Assembly: GCA_964415885.1 (NCBI GenBank)
Contig: CAYQCE010000033.1
Location: 1-35,722 of the forward strand
Origin: CAYQCE01 sp964415885
GTDB lineage: Bacteria; Zixibacteria; MSB-5A5; JAABVY01; JAHJOQ01
Length of the DNA: 35,722 nucleotides
Direction of reading: 5' to 3'
This document shows, piece after piece, positions 31,473-35,722 of the stretch. The first letter of the stretch is position 1. Each line of letters starts with the position of its first letter. Below the pieces are notes generated by a model. That model was not told where the DNA came from and searched no databases. It saw only the letters and a program-made list of their open reading frames with translations. The translations under genes and the position numbers were made by a program.

Positions 31473-32333
31473 ATGCCTGACACGACAAAGAAGATCATTA
31501 TCATTTCCGACGGATCCGGCAGGACTGCCAAGCGTTTAATGGATGCTGTTCTCGCTCACTACAAGCAGTACGAGAAGAACTATATCCTCGAGAGCATATT
31601 CAGCAAGGTGCGCACGAGAAGGCAGGTCGATGAAATCATCAAGGGACTTGAAGGCGACTATCTGGTTGTGTTCTCGATAATCTCCCGCGGATTGCGCAAG
31701 TATCTCCACAAGTCGCTTCATGATGCCGAATTGCTTCATTTGAATGTCCTCGAACCGATGCTCGAGACAATGCACAAATTCCTCGGGTTTCACCCTGATT
31801 TCAAGCCAGGACTCCTTCAGATCGTTGACGATCGCTATTACTCGAAAGTAGACGCCATCGGATTCACCGTGGAGCATGACGACGGGCTGGGTCACCAGAT
31901 AGAAGACGCGGATCTTGTCCTGGTGGGATTGTCACGTACATGCAAGACCCCGATCAGTATGTATCTCGCCTGCAACCATGGTCTCAAGGTGGCGAACATT
32001 CCGGTGATCGCCGACGAGATATCATCCCAGCGCCTGATCGACAGGCTCGAGCGGTTGCCGGACGAGCGCGTGATAGGGCTCGTAATGAACGCTGAGGTAC
32101 TCGCCTCAATTCGTGAGGAACGAGCGGGACTTCTCGCCGGCGAGGATTCAGGCCGGAAGATGATTGAGCAATATCATGATGTCTCGCTCATCAAGGATGA
32201 GATTCGCTTTTTTCGGCGGCTTTGTTCGAGTCAGAATTGGGATGTTGTCAATGTCACGCGTCGGGCGATAGAGGAGGTCTCCGCAGAGATAATGGCGGTT
32301 GCCGGACTCACTTTCGACGAAATCGAACCGTAG
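31473..32333 (+). CDS. ppsR: DUF299-type bifunctional kinase/pyrophosphorylase regulating PEP synthase or pyruvate phosphate dikinase
   Basis: 286 residues, the family length. These cytoplasmic enzymes inactivate PEP synthase or pyruvate phosphate dikinase by ADP-dependent threonine phosphorylation and reactivate it by phosphate-dependent pyrophosphorylation. Signature features: IIIISDGSGRTAKRLMDAVL at the start, AIGFTVEHDDG (129-138), and the P-loop GLSRTCKTP (152-160; usually G-V-S-R-T-S-K-T-P) followed by SMYLACNHGLKVANIPV. GGGAGG five bases upstream of the ATG supports the start. Neither target enzyme is in the window, so the choice between PEP synthase and dikinase is open. Its neighbours are unrelated secreted proteins. 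The Cys in place of Ser in the P-loop is a small deviation. Confidence 0.93.
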   Translation: MPDTTKKIIIISDGSGRTAKRLMDAVLAHYKQYEKNYILESIFSKVRTRRQVDEIIKGLEGDYLVVFSIISRGLRKYLHKSLHDAELLHLNVLEPMLETMHKFLGFHPDFKPGLLQIVDDRYYSKVDAIGFTVEHDDGLGHQIEDADLVLVGLSRTCKTPISMYLACNHGLKVANIPVIADEISSQRLIDRLERLPDERVIGLVMNAEVLASIREERAGLLAGEDSGRKMIEQYHDVSLIKDEIRFFRRLCSSQNWDVVNVTRRAIEEVSAEIMAVAGLTFDEIEP

Positions 32334-32382
32334 GCAGTGCCCTTTTCTGTTTCCTGACGGGCGTTCGGACTGGCATTTCCAT

Positions 32383-32411
32383 TTGACGCATAGTGATCTG
32401 TCCGGTATATT
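32383..32411 (+). promoter_or_regulatory. Sigma70-like promoter of the beta-propeller/dockerin gene
   Basis: TTGACG (32383-32388), 17-bp spacer and TATATT (32406-32411). The expected start near 32418 leaves a leader of about 95 nt to the ATG at 32514. Confidence 0.65.
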
Positions 32412-32513
32412 GGAGCATAGCCTCGAATGCAGGTTCGTATCGCAGAATATTATACGACATTAGATACATACCGTAACAATACCCAATTTCTCTGTTACCC
32501 CAAGGAGGGTCCT

Positions 32514-35456
32514 ATGTTACTTAATCGAACAGGCCTGTCTGGTTTGAGATGGCTGTCTGTGATTGCAGTCGTCTCCCTGCTTGTAGCGGGCTGGTCAACT
32601 GCCGGCTTTGCACAATCCGCTGAAGCTATCTGGACGCTCGACCCGACGCTGTATTGCAAACATGTCGAGACGGCGTATCTTAACGCAGATGACGTCATCG
32701 ATGTCATCGCATCCGAGTACTCTAACGACTACTACGACAGCCCGTCCAAAGTCTATGCGCTCGACGGTCTCACAGGCGACACGATCTGGACATACCAGCT
32801 ACAGGACGGCGCTCGTTCGATGACTATCGGTGATATCAGCAACGACGGCACTGTTGACGTGATCATTGGCGCGTCTTACAACACATCCGGCACAGCCGAC
32901 GGGATGGTTCATGCCATCGACGGCAAGGACGGCACACAGCTATGGACCTACAGTATCGGCTCTACGATCCAATCGGTCGTCGTGGGCAATTTCAATGGCG
33001 ATGTGTATCTGGATGTCGCAGCAGCGGCTTTCGATGACTACATTTATGCCATCGATGGTCACGACGGAAGCCTTCTCTGGGACCAACTGATAGGCTCGCT
33101 CTGGGTCAACGACCTCGATGCCGGAGATGTCAATAGCGACAACATCGATGATATAGCGTATGCGCACGAGTATCTAACCGGTTTCACCAATTATATCGGA
33201 GTCTTGAATGGAGCCTCCGGACTTCCGATCTGGGATGAGACAGTGAGTTTCATCAGTACTGATGCCATGCTCGAGGATATCGACAACGACGGTTCGCTCG
33301 AGGCGATTTTCGGTGTGCTGTATGACGACGATCACGGCGAGATCACGGTACGGGATGCCGCAACCGGAGCCGTAGAATGGTCGTACGATCTTGGGACCGT
33401 CGACCACTACAACGGTGAAGTTCTTCTGTTTGCGCACGATGTCGATGAGAACGGTGATCTCGACCTCGTCGTTGCGAGGTACCTTGGCTCGAACAAGTTG
33501 ATCGTATTCGATGGCGATGAGCCATCACCGATGTTCGAGAGCGAGGCCCTCTCCGGTTACCCGCGTGATGTTGCGTTCGGTGATGTAACAGGCAATGGCA
33601 CACTTAACATGATCGTCGCGGTGTACGACCGCGTCCAGGTCTTGAAAGCAATAGGTGGCGTGCCGGTCTGGTACTATTCGGTTGCCGGTACCATGGCCTC
33701 GGTCGGCGTGGGAGATTTCGATGATGACGGCGTCCTGGATGTCGCCGCGGCAGGCGGAGCGGATATCTCCGGTTCCGATCCCGGAAAAGGAGTGTGGGCA
33801 TTGCGCACCGTAGCCTCGCAGGTGCTCTGGGAGTATGACTTCGGGTCGTACGGCAATGAGCTCGCGCTCGGTGATTTGAACAACGACGGATGTGCCGATG
33901 CGGTCGTCGTGAATTCGTCGGGACATAATGCCACGGCTATCAACGGCGCGAACGGCCAGCTGCTCTGGCAGTGGACAGCTTCGGACAATCTCTTCGCTGT
34001 TACGATAGGCGACTTCAATGGCGACGGTCAGAATGATGTCGCTGTCGGAGGCTATGATCACGTGGTGACCGGGCTTGACGGCGCGGACGGAAGCATACTC
34101 TGGCAATTCACGAACGGCACCGACGACTACTACCGGAAGTCGATCAAGTCCATGGATGTCAACTCCGACGGTAATGTGGATGTGATCGCCGGCTGCGAGA
34201 GTAACATCGTTTACGCTATCGACGGCGAGAGCGGGGATGAGCTCTGGAGCACCGATTGCGGCGGTACGGTGAACGAGGTCCGGATCTTCGATGTGGAGGG
34301 AGATGGAACCGCCGAAGTTCTTGTTGGCGTCGGAGGCAGCGCAGGAGTAGGCAGACGAGTCTGCGTTCTCAATGCCTCCGACGGTCTCGAGAAATGGCAC
34401 AAGGAGGTTGCCAACGCGGTGGAGCATATCGCGGGCGCGCACAGCTTTGTGAGCGGCAACGACATCTATGATATAGCTGTCGCGGTCACTCCGTACAGCT
34501 CACAGATTGCGTGGGTGAACGGCGATGCGCCTCACAATGAGGAATGGGCCACGCCGATAGACATCGCGTCGAACTCTCAAAGTATCGCCACCGGCGATGT
34601 CAACTCCGATGGCTGGGCTGATGTTGCCGTGCCCGGACGGTCCGGAGATATGAGAGTGACGGTGCTGGACGGCAATACCGGCCTCGAACTGTGGCACTAT
34701 GTGACAGGCGGGGAAGTGAACACCGTTTTGATTGCTGATGTCGATCTCGACGGCTTCAATGAGGTGATCGCAGGGTCCGACGATCAAAATGTCTATGTTC
34801 TTGATGGAGCGACCGGCGATCTCGAATGGAGCTACAGCACCGCGGACGACGTTATCCATCTCGATGTCGCGGATGTGAACTGTGACGGTAATCCCAACAT
34901 AGTCTGCTGCACATTCGGCTCCGACGGTGTCGTTTACGCATTTCGCTCGCTCGCTGTTTCGCCCAATCAGGCACCCGCAACGCCCGAGCAGCCATTCGGC
35001 GAGATAGAGGCAATCACGCAGTACACATACGCCTACAGCACATTCACCGCTGACCCGGACGATGACGATGTCTACTACAAGTGGGAAGTGGACGCTGTCG
35101 AGGGAGCGTGGGAAGGCCCGTACTCTTCCGGCGAGACAGCGAAGCTCTACCGGCAGTGGACAATAGCCGGACCGCATGCGATCCGTGTGAAGGCCAGGGA
35201 CGCTCTCGATCAGGAGACGGGATGGTCGTCACCTTTGGATGTCACGGTCTTCGAGTGCGGTAACGTCAACGGCGCAGGCGGTATTGACATTGATGATATC
35301 GTATTTCTGATAGAGTTTGTGTTCCAGGGGGGCACGGCCCCCCAGCCGGAAAATCTCGGTGATGTCGACTGCGTGGGCGGGGTCGACATCGACGATATCG
35401 TATATCTGATCGCTTACGTCTTCCAGGGCGGTGCGCTACCGTGCGCCGACTGCTGA
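32514..35456 (+). CDS. Large secreted FG-GAP/PQQ-like beta-propeller protein with Ig-like domain and dockerin pair
   Basis: 980 residues from the ATG at 32514, chosen because AAGGAGG lies five bases upstream and the signal peptide (RWLSVIAVVSLLVAGWSTAG) then sits at the N-terminus; the earlier in-frame ATG at 32427 has neither. About 820 residues are repeating blades of two interleaved kinds: FG-GAP/VCBS-like calcium loops (GDFNGDGQNDVAVGGYD, DVNSDGNVDVIAGCES) and PQQ-like strands (VYAIDGESGDELWSTD, VYVLDGATGDLEWSYST). This suggests one or two beta-propellers. An Ig/PKD-like domain (DPDDDDVYYKWEVDAV, GPHAIRVKARDAL) and a dockerin pair (GNVNGAGGIDIDDIVFLI, GDVDCVGGVDIDDIVYLI) ending LPCADC follow. 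It is probably a surface or extracellular binding protein; the ligand is unknown. Confidence 0.85.
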   Translation: MLLNRTGLSGLRWLSVIAVVSLLVAGWSTAGFAQSAEAIWTLDPTLYCKHVETAYLNADDVIDVIASEYSNDYYDSPSKVYALDGLTGDTIWTYQLQDGARSMTIGDISNDGTVDVIIGASYNTSGTADGMVHAIDGKDGTQLWTYSIGSTIQSVVVGNFNGDVYLDVAAAAFDDYIYAIDGHDGSLLWDQLIGSLWVNDLDAGDVNSDNIDDIAYAHEYLTGFTNYIGVLNGASGLPIWDETVSFISTDAMLEDIDNDGSLEAIFGVLYDDDHGEITVRDAATGAVEWSYDLGTVDHYNGEVLLFAHDVDENGDLDLVVARYLGSNKLIVFDGDEPSPMFESEALSGYPRDVAFGDVTGNGTLNMIVAVYDRVQVLKAIGGVPVWYYSVAGTMASVGVGDFDDDGVLDVAAAGGADISGSDPGKGVWALRTVASQVLWEYDFGSYGNELALGDLNNDGCADAVVVNSSGHNATAINGANGQLLWQWTASDNLFAVTIGDFNGDGQNDVAVGGYDHVVTGLDGADGSILWQFTNGTDDYYRKSIKSMDVNSDGNVDVIAGCESNIVYAIDGESGDELWSTDCGGTVNEVRIFDVEGDGTAEVLVGVGGSAGVGRRVCVLNASDGLEKWHKEVANAVEHIAGAHSFVSGNDIYDIAVAVTPYSSQIAWVNGDAPHNEEWATPIDIASNSQSIATGDVNSDGWADVAVPGRSGDMRVTVLDGNTGLELWHYVTGGEVNTVLIADVDLDGFNEVIAGSDDQNVYVLDGATGDLEWSYSTADDVIHLDVADVNCDGNPNIVCCTFGSDGVVYAFRSLAVSPNQAPATPEQPFGEIEAITQYTYAYSTFTADPDDDDVYYKWEVDAVEGAWEGPYSSGETAKLYRQWTIAGPHAIRVKARDALDQETGWSSPLDVTVFECGNVNGAGGIDIDDIVFLIEFVFQGGTAPQPENLGDVDCVGGVDIDDIVYLIAYVFQGGALPCADC

Positions 35457-35479
35457 TGTGATCAACCTGTAGAATGCGT

Positions 35480-35517
35480 GAGGACCGGTGCAGTACCGCT
35501 GCCCGGTCCTCTTGTTT
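35480..35517 (+). terminator. Rho-independent terminator after the propeller gene
   Basis: GAGGACCGG (35480-35488) pairs with CCGGTCCTC (35503-35511), with a further inner GCAG/CTGC stem. TTGTTT follows the hairpin. Confidence 0.75.
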
Positions 35518-35537
35518 GGGCTAAGTTCAAAAATCGC

Positions 35538-35565
35538 TTGCATCCGCCGAAATACAATATATATT
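35538..35565 (+). promoter_or_regulatory. Possible promoter of tRNA-Tyr
   Basis: TTGCAT (35538-35543), 16-bp spacer and TATATT (35560-35565) stand 18 bases before the mature tRNA. The AT-rich stretch allows other registers. Confidence 0.35.
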
Positions 35566-35583
35566 TGACCGCGTTTGACAATT

Positions 35584-35665
35584 GGAGGGGTTCCCGAGTG
35601 GCCAAAGGGAACAGACTGTAAATCTGTCGTCGAAGACTTCGGAGGTTCGAATCCTCCCCCCTCCA
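35584..35665 (+). tRNA. tRNA-Tyr (anticodon GTA)
   Basis: 82-nt class II tRNA. The acceptor arm GGAGGGG (35584-35590) pairs with CCCCTCC (35658-35664), discriminator A. The anticodon stem ACAGA/TCTGT encloses CTGTAAA with anticodon GTA at 35618-35620. A long variable arm and the T arm GGAGG-TTCGAAT-CCTCC (35641-35657) complete the fold. Confidence 0.96.
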
Positions 35666-35722
35666 ATAGATTGGTATATTCCGGTCACATCCTTTACATT
35701 TCATTCCGGGCAGATGGTTTAC

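Noticed and set aside
32514..35456. PQQ-dependent dehydrogenase
   Set aside because: The blades resemble PQQ repeats, but calcium-loop FG-GAP motifs, the dockerin end and absence of dehydrogenase active-site features indicate a structural or binding propeller.

Overview
The window reads as a fragment of a Gram-negative, uncultured FCB-group genome, most likely Zixibacteria-like or a neighbouring candidate phylum (inference). Three things point that way. The secreted proteins at the right end share an architecture of thrombospondin type-3 repeats, an Ig-like domain and two dockerin-like repeats. Shine-Dalgarno sites are strong (AAGGAG, GGGAGG) and promoters look like TTGACA-N17-TATNNT, unlike the usual Bacteroidota signals. 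The type VI secretion tail proteins nevertheless look Bacteroidota-like. A 100-base N run shows that this is a draft scaffold.

Positions 1-1187 (minus) hold the start of a Wzz-type polysaccharide chain-length/co-polymerase gene, cut by the window edge, with its own promoter. Positions 1335-16412 (minus) hold the structural operon of a type VI secretion system (T6SS). In transcription order it encodes ClpV split into two overlapping genes, TssB, TssC, Hcp (TssD), VgrG, TssE, TssF, TssG with an N-terminal PASTA-like domain, TssK, a TssL-like C-tail-anchored protein, a TssM-like membrane GTPase and a small secreted protein. A strong promoter precedes clpV, a weaker one precedes tssK, and perfect hairpins bracket hcp.

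Positions 16627-25011 (minus) form a second, effector-like operon with its own promoter. It encodes a PAAR spike protein with a beta-domain tail, a 1198-residue OmpA/peptidoglycan-binding/zinc-metallopeptidase fusion, a beta-propeller lipoprotein, a DcrB/Eag-like chaperone, a protein sharing the PAAR tail, and a second HExxH protein. The likely scheme is that PAAR caps VgrG/Hcp, the Eag-like protein and shared tail domains load cargo, and the two metalloproteins are the cargo. The lipoprotein could be the immunity factor (inference).

From 25184 onward everything is on the plus strand: tRNA-Thr(TGT), two tandem C10 (streptopain-like) cysteine peptidases, a C39-like cysteine peptidase broken by a frameshift and the scaffold gap, a DUF299-type pyruvate phosphate dikinase/PEP synthase regulatory protein, a large FG-GAP/PQQ-like beta-propeller protein with a C-terminal dockerin pair, and tRNA-Tyr(GTA).

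The most unusual part is the T6SS. It combines Bacteroidota-like sheath, tube and baseplate proteins with a compact TssL/TssM-like pair, has no visible TssA or TssJ, a natural-looking two-gene ClpV, and a PASTA-TssG fusion. No intergenic stretch over 300 bases is empty: 25012-25375 holds two promoters and the tRNA-Thr gene.
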